Positions 56,154 through 64,000 of a stretch of 64,000 bases of DNA are shown here, one piece after another; within the stretch, counting starts at the first letter, position 1, and each line of letters starts with the position of its first letter. The stretch is taken from assembly GCF_022347725.1 (NCBI RefSeq), contig NZ_JAKRGB010000001.1, forward strand, positions 62,001-126,000, read 5' to 3'. Source of the stretch: Ruegeria sp. Ofav3-42 (GTDB lineage Bacteria; Pseudomonadota; Alphaproteobacteria; Rhodobacterales; Rhodobacteraceae). A model generated the notes under the pieces. That model ran no database searches and was not told the origin of the DNA. It was given only the letters and a program-made list of their open reading frames with translations. The position numbers were made by a program, and so were the translations under genes.

Positions 56154-56849
56154 ATGCCCAGAGTTTTATTGTTTGCCGCAGCCGTTCTTCTTGGTGGACC
56201 TGCTTCTGCCGAAGGCGTTCTCGACAAAATCAAGAAAGGCGCGGAAAACACTGCGGGCGCTATTGGGCGCGGGGCAGAAAGTGTTGGTCAGACGATCGAG
56301 AAGGGCGCGACTGCGGTCGACGAAACGCTCACGTCCACGTCCGACCTGCTGTCGAATGAAGCCACGGCCGAAGAAACCCGTGCCAAGCTGGATGTCATGG
56401 CCTCAGAGGTGTTGGCGCAATTGTTGGAGGAAAACCCCGAGGCGCAGGCGCTTTATGACGTCAGCGCGGGGTATGCTGTCTTTGATTCCCGAAAGGTAAC
56501 GGTGTTTCCGGTCTCGGCCGGTTACGGTCGCGGTGTCGCGGTAGACAAGGAAACGGGCCAGCACACTTACATGAATATGGGGACTGGCGGAGTTGGTGCA
56601 GCCATCGGGATAGGCGGGTTCGAGACCAGATTCGTGATCCTGTTCGAAACGCAGGCGGATTTGCAGCAATTTATCACTTATGGCTATGACGCCACTGCGG
56701 AATCCGGCGCCATGTACGGGGAAGAACGCACCGACGAAACGCTCAGGTTCACGAATGGTCGATCTTTCTTTGTGCTCAGCAAAAAGGGCTGGCGCGTCTC
56801 GGCCGGGGCCTCGGGTACCAAGTACTGGAAATCACCCGAACTGAACTGA
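56154..56849 (+). CDS. SYLF (YSC84-like) domain protein, secreted
   Basis: 231 residues. Signal peptide MPRVLLFAAAVLLGGPASA is followed by an Ala/Gly-rich, probably helical stalk (KKGAENTAGAIGRGAESVGQ), then the SYLF fold: YDVSAGYAVFDSRKVTVFPVSAGYGRGVAV, FVILFETQADLQQFI, RSFFVLSKKGWRVSAGASGTKYW. It resembles the protein at 27.9 kb in family but not in export mode (Sec versus Tat). Its stop abuts that of the convergent radical SAM gene (TGATCA). Confidence 0.78.
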   Translation: MPRVLLFAAAVLLGGPASAEGVLDKIKKGAENTAGAIGRGAESVGQTIEKGATAVDETLTSTSDLLSNEATAEETRAKLDVMASEVLAQLLEENPEAQALYDVSAGYAVFDSRKVTVFPVSAGYGRGVAVDKETGQHTYMNMGTGGVGAAIGIGGFETRFVILFETQADLQQFITYGYDATAESGAMYGEERTDETLRFTNGRSFFVLSKKGWRVSAGASGTKYWKSPELN

Positions 56850-57803
56850 TCAGCCCGAGCAACTTGCCCCGCCCAAAACGCAGAACTTGGCGCAATGGGG
56901 GTGGTTCAGGTGAACGTCGGCTTCGGCTTCGGCCAGGGTCGTGCCCAATTCGAATTCCGGCTCATAGGGCAGCAGGGTGCAGGCCAGAACAGCAGGTCGA
57001 TCCGCGCCTTTGCGTTTGACCACCATGCGCGCATTGGAACACATCACCTCGGCGGGAGATTTGTTCAGAATTCCCCAGCAAGCTGTTGTGATTTCAGGAA
57101 CTTCGACAGTTTCGTCCATCTCTGGGAACAGAACGGTCTGGCCCGGATTCTGTGCGTCGATGTCAAAGCCGTGCTGTTTGAAAAAGGCATCATACCCTGC
57201 GCGGCTTTCTGCGTCGGTATCCCCCCAGACCGTGCGGCCCGCGATGGCTAAATTGAAACCGTTGTCGCGCAACCACTCCATGCCGGTGACTGTCTTGTCA
57301 AAGCTGCCTTTGCCGCGCTCTTCGTCGTGCAACTCGGGTCGGTAGTGGTCGACCGAAACTCGCAGGGTCAGTTTATCACCATAGCCGTTCTGCAGGTCCA
57401 GAAGTCCTTCGCGCATTTTGCGACGCATCATCGGTTGCATGGCATTGGTCAGAATCAGAACCTCGTATCCCCGCTCCAAAGCCGCGCAGGTCATGTCAAT
57501 CATTTCGGGGTTCATGAAGGGCTCGCCGCCCGTGAAGCCAATTTCGCGCACAGGCCAGTTGCGCTCTTCGATCTGGTCCAGATAATCGCGGACTTCTTCA
57601 GCGGTAATATAGACCAGCGCGTCGTTGGTCGGACTGCTGGCTATGTAGCAGTTGACGCATTCGATGTTGCACAAGGTGCCGGTATTGAACCACAACGTCT
57701 CAGGATTGTTCAGCGCAACGGAGGCGCGGGTTTGTCCATCTGCTGTCACCAATTTGTTCTGAAACTTGCCGATATTGGCAGTGTGAGGCGCGTTGTCTTT
57801 CAT
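56850..57803 (-). CDS. Radical SAM protein with unusual C-terminal cysteines, target unknown
   Basis: 317 residues. The [4Fe-4S] SAM motif is C45-x3-C49-x2-C52 (LCNIECVNCYIAS), and GGEP (92-95) completes the SAM site. The C-terminal part has six more cysteines (C242, C255, C275, C304, C308, C315), suggesting an auxiliary cluster domain like SPASM or Twitch. Enzymes of this architecture modify peptides, sulfatases or small molecules; I cannot name the substrate. No small peptide gene with matching motif was noticed nearby. Stands alone on its strand. Confidence 0.8.
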   Translation of the reverse strand: MKDNAPHTANIGKFQNKLVTADGQTRASVALNNPETLWFNTGTLCNIECVNCYIASSPTNDALVYITAEEVRDYLDQIEERNWPVREIGFTGGEPFMNPEMIDMTCAALERGYEVLILTNAMQPMMRRKMREGLLDLQNGYGDKLTLRVSVDHYRPELHDEERGKGSFDKTVTGMEWLRDNGFNLAIAGRTVWGDTDAESRAGYDAFFKQHGFDIDAQNPGQTVLFPEMDETVEVPEITTACWGILNKSPAEVMCSNARMVVKRKGADRPAVLACTLLPYEPEFELGTTLAEAEADVHLNHPHCAKFCVLGGASCSG

Positions 57804-57837
57804 TCCGGTATCCGGTTCCTTGAAGTCATCCTCTGAT

Positions 57838-57863
57838 TTAACTGTTCGACTTGGGATAGTTAA
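57838..57863. promoter_or_regulatory. Inverted repeat upstream of zwf
   Basis: TTAACT (57838-57843) and AGTTAA (57858-57863), perfect, in the 162-base divergent gap between the radical SAM gene and zwf. Operator candidate; no regulator known. Confidence 0.3.
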
Positions 57864-57965
57864 GTAAGGCAGGACCGACCTGACAGAGTTTTGATGATGG
57901 GAATTTCGGCGTGATTGGTTGCGCTAACATTGGACATGCCCTTTCGGGCAAGGTAAGGAAAAGTC

Positions 57966-59420
57966 ATGGTTTCTCGCGTCATACCCGTTGATCCGTTCGA
58001 TCTCGTCATCTTTGGCGGGACCGGGGATTTGGCGCAGCGCAAGATTCTGCCTGCCCTGTTCCGGCGCTTTTGCGCGGGGCAATGGGCCGACGGCGTGCAA
58101 ATCGTCGGTGCGGCGCGAACCGAGTTTGACCGGGAAGGATTTCGGGGCGTTGTAGCTGAATCATTGCGTGCCCACGCGGCGGCGCAGTGTCAGGACAAAG
58201 GCGCGTTGCGCGCGTTTTTGGACCGTGTCGATTATGTGAAGCAGGACGGCTATTCGGATGAAGGGTGGGACCAGCTTGCCAACAAGCTGAACCAGGACCG
58301 GGTGCGTGCATTCTACTTTTCGGTCGGGCCGCGCCTGTTCGGTCCTTTGGCCGAGCGGATCAAGGCAAATGATCTGGCGACGCCAGATACGCGCATCGTG
58401 GTCGAAAAGCCGTTTGGCCATGATCTGGACAGCGCGAAGGCCTTGAATGCAACGCTGGCCGCGCATTTCAGCGAGAGCCAAATCTACCGGATCGATCACT
58501 ATCTGGGCAAGGAAACCGTGCAGAACCTGATGGCGGTTCGGTTCGGAAATATGCTGTTCGAACCTCTCTGGAATAGCCAATACGTTGATCACATTCAGAT
58601 TACTGTGGCGGAATCCGTAGGAATCGACGGGCGGGAAGAGTACTATGAGCGCGCAGGTGCCATGCGCGATATGATGCAGAACCACCTGATGCAGTTGCTC
58701 TGCCTGATCGCGATGGAGCCACCGGCGAAGTTTGACCCGGATGCGGTGCGGGACGAAAAGTTGAAGGTCATCCGGGCCTTGGATCAGGTCGAACCGCATC
58801 ACATTGTACGCGGACAGTTCGATGGCGGTGGCAACGCACCGGGCTATCGTGAGGTCGTGGGTAATCCACGCTCGACCACTGAAAGTTATGTTGCGCTGCG
58901 GGCGCATATCAGCAACTGGAGGTGGGCGGGTACGCCGTTCTACCTGCGCACGGGCAAGCGGCTGGTGGCGCGGTCTTCGGTGATCAATGTGATGTTTAAG
59001 GACGCGCCGCATTCGATCTTTGGCGAAGAGGCCGGGCGCCACGCCAATGTCCTGTCGATCCGGTTGCAGCCGAACGAAGGCATAACGCTGAAGGTGACGA
59101 TTAAGGAACCGGGACCGGGTGGGATGCGTCTGGTCGACGTGCCCCTGGACATGAGTTTCGCCGAGGCCCTGGGGCCGGAAAATCAGGACCCGCCAGACGC
59201 CTATGAACGGCTGGTCATGGACGTGATACGGGGCAATCAGACCCTGTTCATGCGCGGCGATGAGGTCGAAGCCGCATGGGCGTGGACCGATCCGATCATA
59301 GCGGGCTGGCAGGCCCGTGGTGACGTACCTAAACCCTATGAAAGTGGCAGCACAGGTCCGGGCGACGCCGAGCTGCTGATGAAACGAGACGGTCGCCGCT
59401 GGCAAGGAATTAACCCATGA
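57966..59420 (+). CDS. zwf: Glucose-6-phosphate dehydrogenase
   Basis: 484 residues. First step of the Entner-Doudoroff and oxidative pentose phosphate routes. NADP site DLVIFGGTGDLAQRK; active-site RIDHYLGKETVQNLMAVRFGN; both match the family. Overlaps pgl by ATGA. With pgl and pgi it makes an operon for glucose-6-phosphate oxidation typical of the Roseobacter group, which lack full glycolysis. Confidence 0.95.
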   Translation: MVSRVIPVDPFDLVIFGGTGDLAQRKILPALFRRFCAGQWADGVQIVGAARTEFDREGFRGVVAESLRAHAAAQCQDKGALRAFLDRVDYVKQDGYSDEGWDQLANKLNQDRVRAFYFSVGPRLFGPLAERIKANDLATPDTRIVVEKPFGHDLDSAKALNATLAAHFSESQIYRIDHYLGKETVQNLMAVRFGNMLFEPLWNSQYVDHIQITVAESVGIDGREEYYERAGAMRDMMQNHLMQLLCLIAMEPPAKFDPDAVRDEKLKVIRALDQVEPHHIVRGQFDGGGNAPGYREVVGNPRSTTESYVALRAHISNWRWAGTPFYLRTGKRLVARSSVINVMFKDAPHSIFGEEAGRHANVLSIRLQPNEGITLKVTIKEPGPGGMRLVDVPLDMSFAEALGPENQDPPDAYERLVMDVIRGNQTLFMRGDEVEAAWAWTDPIIAGWQARGDVPKPYESGSTGPGDAELLMKRDGRRWQGINP

Positions 59421-60088
59421 AGATTCAGGAATATGCCGACCGCGACATGCTGGCCATCGACGTCGCAAACGCACTGGCCGGAGAGTTGGAGTCCGCCCTG
59501 CTGCATCACGACATGGTCTCGTTGGCCGTGCCGGGCGGCACTACTCCGGGGCCTGTGTTTGACGGGCTTTGTGCGGCGGATCTGGAATGGGACCGCGTGC
59601 GGGTTCTGCCTACGGATGAACGGTGTGTTCCGGGTGATAGCGAAAGGTCGAATGAGCGTCTGATCCGGGAACGCCTGCTGACGAATCGGGCCTCGGTCGC
59701 CGAGTATGTTCCGCTGTATCTTGAAAGTAAGGAACCCGATGACGTGCTGCCAGAGATCGAAAGCCTGATCAATCCGGTGCTGCCGTTGTCGGTTCTGGTG
59801 TTGGGGATGGGCGAAGATATGCATACCGCCTCATTGTTTCCGGGGATGGATGGGCTTGAAGCGGCCTTGGACAGCCACGCGCCAACCCTCGCAGTCGCCC
59901 GGACCGAGACGCAGCCCGAAGCGCGTATTACGCTGACCGCGCCGGTGCTGGATGGTGCACTGTCCAAGCACCTGATCATCTATGGGGCCGCCAAACGCGA
60001 CGCGTTGGAAAGGGCCATGTCCCTGCCGCCGGAAGAGGCCCCGATCGCCGCTGTGCTGAGTGGCATTACAGCTCATTGGGCGGAGTAA
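59417..60088 (+). CDS. pgl: 6-phosphogluconolactonase
   Basis: 223 residues. Hydrolyses 6-phosphogluconolactone. Family motifs [35 protein letters not shown] and [16 protein letters not shown] are all visible. It is coupled to zwf by overlap and followed by pgi after five bases. Confidence 0.94.
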   Translation: MKIQEYADRDMLAIDVANALAGELESALLHHDMVSLAVPGGTTPGPVFDGLCAADLEWDRVRVLPTDERCVPGDSERSNERLIRERLLTNRASVAEYVPLYLESKEPDDVLPEIESLINPVLPLSVLVLGMGEDMHTASLFPGMDGLEAALDSHAPTLAVARTETQPEARITLTAPVLDGALSKHLIIYGAAKRDALERAMSLPPEEAPIAAVLSGITAHWAE

Positions 60089-60093
60089 TACAG

Positions 60094-61704
60094 ATGGAAC
60101 TGAGCCCTCTCAAAACCTTGGCGTCCGACGGTCAAAACCAGACCATTCTGGACCTGTTCGAAAGCGATCCGAACCGCGCGCAGGGCTATTCGGCCTCGAC
60201 CGGTGATCTTCTGTTTGACTACTCAAAAACGCAGATCAACGGCGATGTCCGCGGCGCATTGATCCGTTTGTGCGACGAGGCCGGACTGGCCGAGCGGCGC
60301 GAGGCGATGTTCACCGGGCAAAAAATCAACGAAACCGAAGGGCGCGCAGTGCTGCATACGGCATTGCGCAATCTGGATGGCGGCCCGGTCGAAGTGGATG
60401 GGCTGGACGTCATGCCCGATGTGATGGACACGCTGCAACGGATGCGGGTCTTTGCCGAAGAGGTGCGCGGCGGTGCGGTTTCAGGGGCAGAGGGCAGCTT
60501 TACCGATGTTGTGAATATCGGCATCGGTGGCTCGGATCTGGGGCCGGTCATGGCAACGCACGCGCTGGCGCCGTATCACGACGGGCCACGGCTGCACTAT
60601 GTGTCTAACGTGGACGGTGCGCACATCGCGGACACGCTGCGCCAGCTCGATCCGACTCGCACTCTGGTGATTGTCGCGTCGAAGACATTCACGACTATTG
60701 AAACCATGACCAACGCCCGGACGGCCCGGGCCTGGATGGAGGATGGCGGCGGCGATCCGACCAAACAGTTCGCTGCCGTATCCAGCGCTCTGGACAAGAC
60801 GCAGGCTTTTGGCATCCCCGAGGACCGGGTCTTCGGCTTTGCCGATTGGGTTGGCGGTCGATATTCAGTCTGGGGTCCGGTTGGCCTTCCGGTGATGATC
60901 GCCGTCGGATCGAACGCATTCGACGCCTTCTTGCGAGGCGGGCAGGCGATGGATGTGCACTTCCGAGCTGCCGATTGGGCCGAGAACATGCCGGTCATGT
61001 TGGCTCTGGTCGGCGTCTGGCACCGTCAGGTCTTGGGCCATACCAGCCGGGCCGTTCTGCCTTATGATCAGCGCTTGCTAAGGCTGCCAGCGTATTTCCA
61101 GCAGTTGGAGATGGAATCGAACGGCAAATCCGTCGCCATGGACGGCAGTGATTTGGCCATGCCGTCCGGGCCTGTTGTCTGGGGCGAACCGGGTACGAAT
61201 GGCCAGCATGCGTTCTACCAACTGATCCATCAGGGCACTGATGTGATTCCCTGCGAGTTCATGGTGGCCGCTGAAGGGCACGAACCCGAGCTCAAACACC
61301 ACCACCGCCTTCTGCTGGCCAATTGCCTCGCCCAGTCCGAGGCGCTGATGCGTGGCCGTTCTTTGGATGAAGCGCGGCAGCGGATGGCTGACAAGGGATT
61401 GGAAGGTGCTGAATTGGAACGGCAGGCGCGTCACCGCGTGTTCCCGGGCAACCGTCCATCGACAACGCTGATCTACCCGAAACTCACGCCCTTTGTGCTG
61501 GGGCAGATCATTGCCCTTTATGAACATCGCGTTTTCGTAGAAGGGATTTTGCTTGGCATCAACTCATTCGACCAGTGGGGTGTGGAGTTGGGCAAGGAAC
61601 TTGCCACGTCGCTCGGCCCGATCGTGGACGGAGACGAAAGCGCGTCCGGCAAGGACGGTTCGACTGCGGCTCTTGTTGCTTACGCAATGCGCCATCGGGA
61701 TTAA
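60094..61704 (+). CDS. pgi: Glucose-6-phosphate isomerase
   Basis: 536 residues from ATG 60094; the track's TTG start at 60076 is inside pgl. Interconverts glucose-6-phosphate and fructose-6-phosphate. Signatures: [40 protein letters not shown] and the C-terminal [13 protein letters not shown] and [12 protein letters not shown]. Third gene of the zwf-pgl-pgi run; feeds fructose-6-phosphate back into the oxidative pathway. Confidence 0.94.
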   Translation: MELSPLKTLASDGQNQTILDLFESDPNRAQGYSASTGDLLFDYSKTQINGDVRGALIRLCDEAGLAERREAMFTGQKINETEGRAVLHTALRNLDGGPVEVDGLDVMPDVMDTLQRMRVFAEEVRGGAVSGAEGSFTDVVNIGIGGSDLGPVMATHALAPYHDGPRLHYVSNVDGAHIADTLRQLDPTRTLVIVASKTFTTIETMTNARTARAWMEDGGGDPTKQFAAVSSALDKTQAFGIPEDRVFGFADWVGGRYSVWGPVGLPVMIAVGSNAFDAFLRGGQAMDVHFRAADWAENMPVMLALVGVWHRQVLGHTSRAVLPYDQRLLRLPAYFQQLEMESNGKSVAMDGSDLAMPSGPVVWGEPGTNGQHAFYQLIHQGTDVIPCEFMVAAEGHEPELKHHHRLLLANCLAQSEALMRGRSLDEARQRMADKGLEGAELERQARHRVFPGNRPSTTLIYPKLTPFVLGQIIALYEHRVFVEGILLGINSFDQWGVELGKELATSLGPIVDGDESASGKDGSTAALVAYAMRHRD

Positions 61705-61751
61705 TAAGGCGTTTTTCGGCAGTCTGTCGCAAGGGCAGGCTGCATTCTCTT

Positions 61752-61764
61752 ATTGTCAGACAAT
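61752..61764. promoter_or_regulatory. FadR-type (GntR family) operator-like palindrome
   Basis: ATTGTC, A, GACAAT: the core TTGTCAGACAA fits the consensus TNGTNNNACNA of FadR-subfamily GntR regulators. It lies about 128 bases before the ATG of the acyl-CoA ligase at 61892, within its probable promoter region. Confidence 0.5.
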
Positions 61765-61891
61765 TAAATGATTGGCAGGGTCTGTTCTTAGGGAACCCCT
61801 GAACATCCCGTAACGCGAACGCGGGTTAATGTGTTCAGGCTGGCAGACGGCGCTGCCGCACAGACGTGGCGCTGACATAGGGAGGATGCCC

Positions 61892-63511
61892 ATGCTGGGA
61901 CAGATGATGACGCAGCCTTTGCTGATCTCGTCGCTGATAGATCATGCCGAACGCTATCATGGCCAAACCGAGATCTACTCGGTCGAAACCGATGGTTCGG
62001 TCACGAAAACCAACTGGGCAGAAGTGGCGAGAAACGCCCGAAAACTGGGGTCCGCGCTGACAAAGTTGGGTCTGGAGCCGCAGGATCGCGTCGGCACGTT
62101 GGCCTGGAACAACCGGCGGCATCTTGAAATCTACTATGCCGCTTCTGGTGCGGGCTTTGTGTGCCACACGGTCAATCCGCGCCTCTTCCCAGAGCAGCTG
62201 ACCTATATCATCAACCACGCCAAAGACCGGGTTCTGTTCTTTGACGCGACCTTTATCCCTCTGGTTGCCGCCCTGCGCGAGCATTTGACCGAGGTTCGCC
62301 ATCTTGTTTTGATGGGGCCGCGCAATGAGGACGCCATTGCCAAAATCCCGGGCGTCGAATTCTATGACGAACTGATCGAGACCGGGGACACCGATTTTCA
62401 ATGGCCCAGCTTCGACGAAAACACCGCGTCGAGCCTTTGCTATACCTCGGGGACGACGGGTAATCCCAAGGGTGTGCTATATTCCCACCGTTCGACCGTT
62501 TTGCACAGCTTCGGATCGAATACCCGTGACGTAATCGGGTTTTCGGCTATGGATGTCGTAATGCCTGTGGTTCCGATGTTCCATGTGAACGCGTGGGGAT
62601 CACCTTATGCATGCGCCATGTCAGGCTCGCGCATGGTGCTACCGGGTCCGGGGTTACATGGCGAAGCGCTGGTGAATCTGGTCGACACCTATGGCGTGAC
62701 GCTCGCCATGGGCGTTCCGACGATCTGGCAGGGGTTGCTGGCCCACGCCGAGAAGTCTGGCAGTAAACTGGCCAGCCTGAACCGCACAGTTATCGGCGGC
62801 GCGGCTTGCCCGCCGTCAATGATCGAAACGTTCCGCGATACCTACGGAGTGGACACTGTCCACGCCTGGGGAATGAGCGAAATGAGCCCGCTGGGGACCA
62901 CAAACCAGCCTATGGCCAAGCACTTCGATCTCCCGCAAGACGAGCAGCACAAGCTGCGCGAAAATCAGGGCCGCCCGCCATTTGGCGTAGAGCTGAAAAT
63001 CGTTGATGATGACGGCAATGATCTGCCTCATGACGGTGTTACTCAGGGCGACCTGTTGGTGCGCGGGCACTGGGTGCTGGACAGCTATTTTCAGATGCAG
63101 GATGAAGAACTGCTGCAGGATGGCTGGTTTGCCACCGGAGATGTCGCCACTTTGGATCCTGACGGCTACATGACGATCCGCGATCGCTCCAAGGATATCA
63201 TCAAGTCCGGTGGTGAGTGGATCAGCTCGGTCGAATTAGAAAACATCGCCGTCGCACACCCGAAACTCGCCACAGCGGCCGTCGTGGGCGTGCCGCACCC
63301 GAAATGGGACGAGCGTCCGCTACTCGTGGCAGTCAAAGCCGAAGGCGAAGACCCGACCGAGGGCGAATTGCTGGCCTTCTTCGACGGCAAAATCGCCAAG
63401 TGGCAGGTGCCCGACAAGGTTGTCTTTGTGGATGCATTGCCGCTTAACGCGACGGGCAAGGTTCTCAAACGAAATCTGCGCGCGGATTTCGAAGATGCCC
63501 TGACGGGCTAA
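61892..63511 (+). CDS. Acyl-CoA ligase of the DmdB (3-methylmercaptopropionate-CoA ligase) type
   Basis: 539 residues from ATG 61892 behind GGAGG at six-base spacing. AMP-binding P-loop LCYTSGTTGNPKGVLYSHRS, MFHVNAWGSPY with the Trp noted in DmdB substrate binding, HAWGMSEMSPLGT, hinge RDRSKDIIKSGGEWISS and catalytic Lys in NATGKVLKRNL. Length and N-terminus (MLGQMMTQPLLISSL) closely follow Ruegeria DmdB and its paralogues, which also act on medium-chain acids, so MMPA is possible but not certain. Confidence 0.82.
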   Translation: MLGQMMTQPLLISSLIDHAERYHGQTEIYSVETDGSVTKTNWAEVARNARKLGSALTKLGLEPQDRVGTLAWNNRRHLEIYYAASGAGFVCHTVNPRLFPEQLTYIINHAKDRVLFFDATFIPLVAALREHLTEVRHLVLMGPRNEDAIAKIPGVEFYDELIETGDTDFQWPSFDENTASSLCYTSGTTGNPKGVLYSHRSTVLHSFGSNTRDVIGFSAMDVVMPVVPMFHVNAWGSPYACAMSGSRMVLPGPGLHGEALVNLVDTYGVTLAMGVPTIWQGLLAHAEKSGSKLASLNRTVIGGAACPPSMIETFRDTYGVDTVHAWGMSEMSPLGTTNQPMAKHFDLPQDEQHKLRENQGRPPFGVELKIVDDDGNDLPHDGVTQGDLLVRGHWVLDSYFQMQDEELLQDGWFATGDVATLDPDGYMTIRDRSKDIIKSGGEWISSVELENIAVAHPKLATAAVVGVPHPKWDERPLLVAVKAEGEDPTEGELLAFFDGKIAKWQVPDKVVFVDALPLNATGKVLKRNLRADFEDALTG

Positions 63512-63531
63512 GTGCCTGATATTGTTGTGAA

Positions 63532-63606
63532 TGGCTCCGGCGGTAGGGATCGAACCTACGACCAATTGATTAACAGTCAACTGCTCTACCGCTGAGCTAC
63601 GCCGGA
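63532..63606 (-). tRNA. tRNA-Asn (GTT)
   Basis: Minus strand. Cloverleaf can be read directly: seven-pair acceptor stem TCCGGCG/CGCCGGA, D-arm with GGTAGA, anticodon loop CTGTTAA with GTT, T-arm with GGTTCGATCCC, and encoded 3' CCA. 75 nt in length. Confidence 0.97.
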
Positions 63607-63617
63607 ACGGTTCGCGC

Positions 63618-63647
63618 CGTATAGCAACCTGTTTCTGCGACGTCCAG
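63618..63647 (-). promoter_or_regulatory. Predicted promoter of tRNA-Asn
   Basis: Minus strand: -35 CTGGAC (complement of 63642-63647), 18-base spacer, -10 TATACG (complement of 63618-63623), about 12 bases before the mature 5' end. Confidence 0.5.
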
Positions 63648-63687
63648 AGGGTGCGGCACATTTTTTTGGGATGAAAAAACGAACCAA

Positions 63688-63703
63688 GTTTCGGTGCCGA
63701 AAC
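63688..63703. other. Perfect hairpin in the gap right of tRNA-Asn
   Basis: GTTTCGG-TG-CCGAAAC. On the minus strand a TTTTTT run follows about ten bases later, so it may be a poor terminator for the gene ending at 63841. Nothing else is seen between 63650 and 63840. Confidence 0.35.
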
Positions 63704-63840
63704 CGCGATAAGTAAGTGTGCGCTGATTCCGCGATTCCGGCGCGAACCAAAGTCGTCGAACTCAAGACCTGGACGTCATCAATTCGCGGCCCCAGGCGCT
63801 AAATCAAGGCGTCAAAACAGGGGTTTTCTGCTAGGACGCT

Positions 63841-64000
63841 CTAGGGGCATCTATACGCATCGCCTGAAACAAAGGTCCCACCATCGCTGGTCGAGCTTTG
63901 TGTCAAAACGAACCCATTGCCACCCATCGAGGCAACAGCGTTGCGCATTTTATTCTGCGCGCTTTCTGCATCCATCGGTGTGTCAAAGCCAAAAAGCTCC
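63841..64000 (-). CDS. C-terminal end of a small DUF4156-like protein (partial)
   Basis: The last 53 codons lie in the window; stop TAG is at 63841-63843 and the start is beyond the right edge. Readable residues: DAESAQNKMRNAVASMGGNG then FVLTQSST and GDAYRCP at the end. The A-x-N-K-M-R-N ... GGN ... GDAYRC pattern resembles DUF4156 lipoproteins (YjeI-like), of unknown function. It was not in any track; frame chosen because it is open to the edge. Confidence 0.55.
   Translation of the reverse strand, partial: ELFGFDTPMDAESAQNKMRNAVASMGGNGFVLTQSSTSDGGTFVSGDAYRCP

Noticed and set aside
58161-59474. 437-residue minus-strand frame opposite zwf
   Set aside because: Shadow of zwf; no ribosome site or family pattern.
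1-64000. Prophage, IS element, integron or CRISPR array
   Set aside because: No transposase, integrase, phage structural gene or spaced repeat array was seen.

Overview
The window reads as ordinary chromosome of a marine alphaproteobacterium of the Rhodobacterales (Roseobacter group, Ruegeria-like). Grounds: the dusB(nifR3)-ntrB-ntrC-ntrY-ntrX order followed by trkAH-hfq-hflX; an NtrC that lacks the sigma-54 contact loop, as described for Rhodobacter; fused ispDF; zwf-pgl-pgi for sugar oxidation; bdhA beside a patatin-like gene; an Usg protein; a DmdB-like acyl-CoA ligase; a hemB of the zinc-free type; and one copy of the GC-rich intergenic element common in this order. Genes are tightly packed with many ATGA/TGATG overlaps. 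I see no phage, insertion sequence, integron or CRISPR array.

Layout. 1-3.4 kb (minus): alr, an Mla-type ABC permease and ATPase, a small AT-rich membrane ORF and a PqiA-like fragment (envelope). 3.6-6.5 kb: a GNAT acetyltransferase, dnaB, pyrE. 6.6-10 kb (minus): amtB, then ispDF-pgpA-pncC. 10.2-17.9 kb (plus): dusB, the two nitrogen two-component systems and an XRE regulator, with a strongly folded segment between ntrC and ntrY. 18.1-24.7 kb: an MFS transporter, a lipoprotein, trkA-trkH potassium uptake, hfq-hflX, a small monooxygenase-fold gene. 24.8-29.6 kb (minus): NTF2-like protein, penicillin-acylase-family enzyme, SYLF lipoprotein, hemB. 29.7-33.7 kb: a four-helix membrane protein and mfd. 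33.7-39.6 kb (minus): SH3-like and TPR proteins, a drug-efflux MFS, a FrnE-type DsbA protein and an acyl-CoA synthetase, divergent from an XRE-cupin regulator that appears leaderless. 40.3-43 kb: a CsbD-like gene, a structured gene-free segment, an orphan peptide-binding protein and a divergent candidate small RNA. 43-48.2 kb: bdhA, patatin, DUF502, psuK-psuG, ThiE-like. 48.3-55.6 kb: trmJ, ctaA, M32 carboxypeptidase, DUF4396 protein, gyrA. 55.8-64 kb: usg, a second SYLF protein, an unassigned radical SAM protein, zwf-pgl-pgi, the DmdB-like ligase, tRNA-Asn, and the end of a small protein.

No large new system is evident. What deserves attention is mostly non-coding: the candidate small RNA at 42.88-42.96 kb with a consensus-like promoter and a strong terminator; the folded ntrC-ntrY spacer; two other hairpin-rich gaps (28.50-28.59 and 40.62-40.83 kb); and several perfect operator-like palindromes in front of transporters and a fatty-acid-type ligase. 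Among proteins, the radical SAM enzyme with six C-terminal cysteines, the DUF4396 protein with a Met/His-rich loop, and the two enhancer-binding-like regulators without GAFTGA stand out. Start sites were moved from the longest ORF wherever a Shine-Dalgarno, an overlap or family alignment argued for it.
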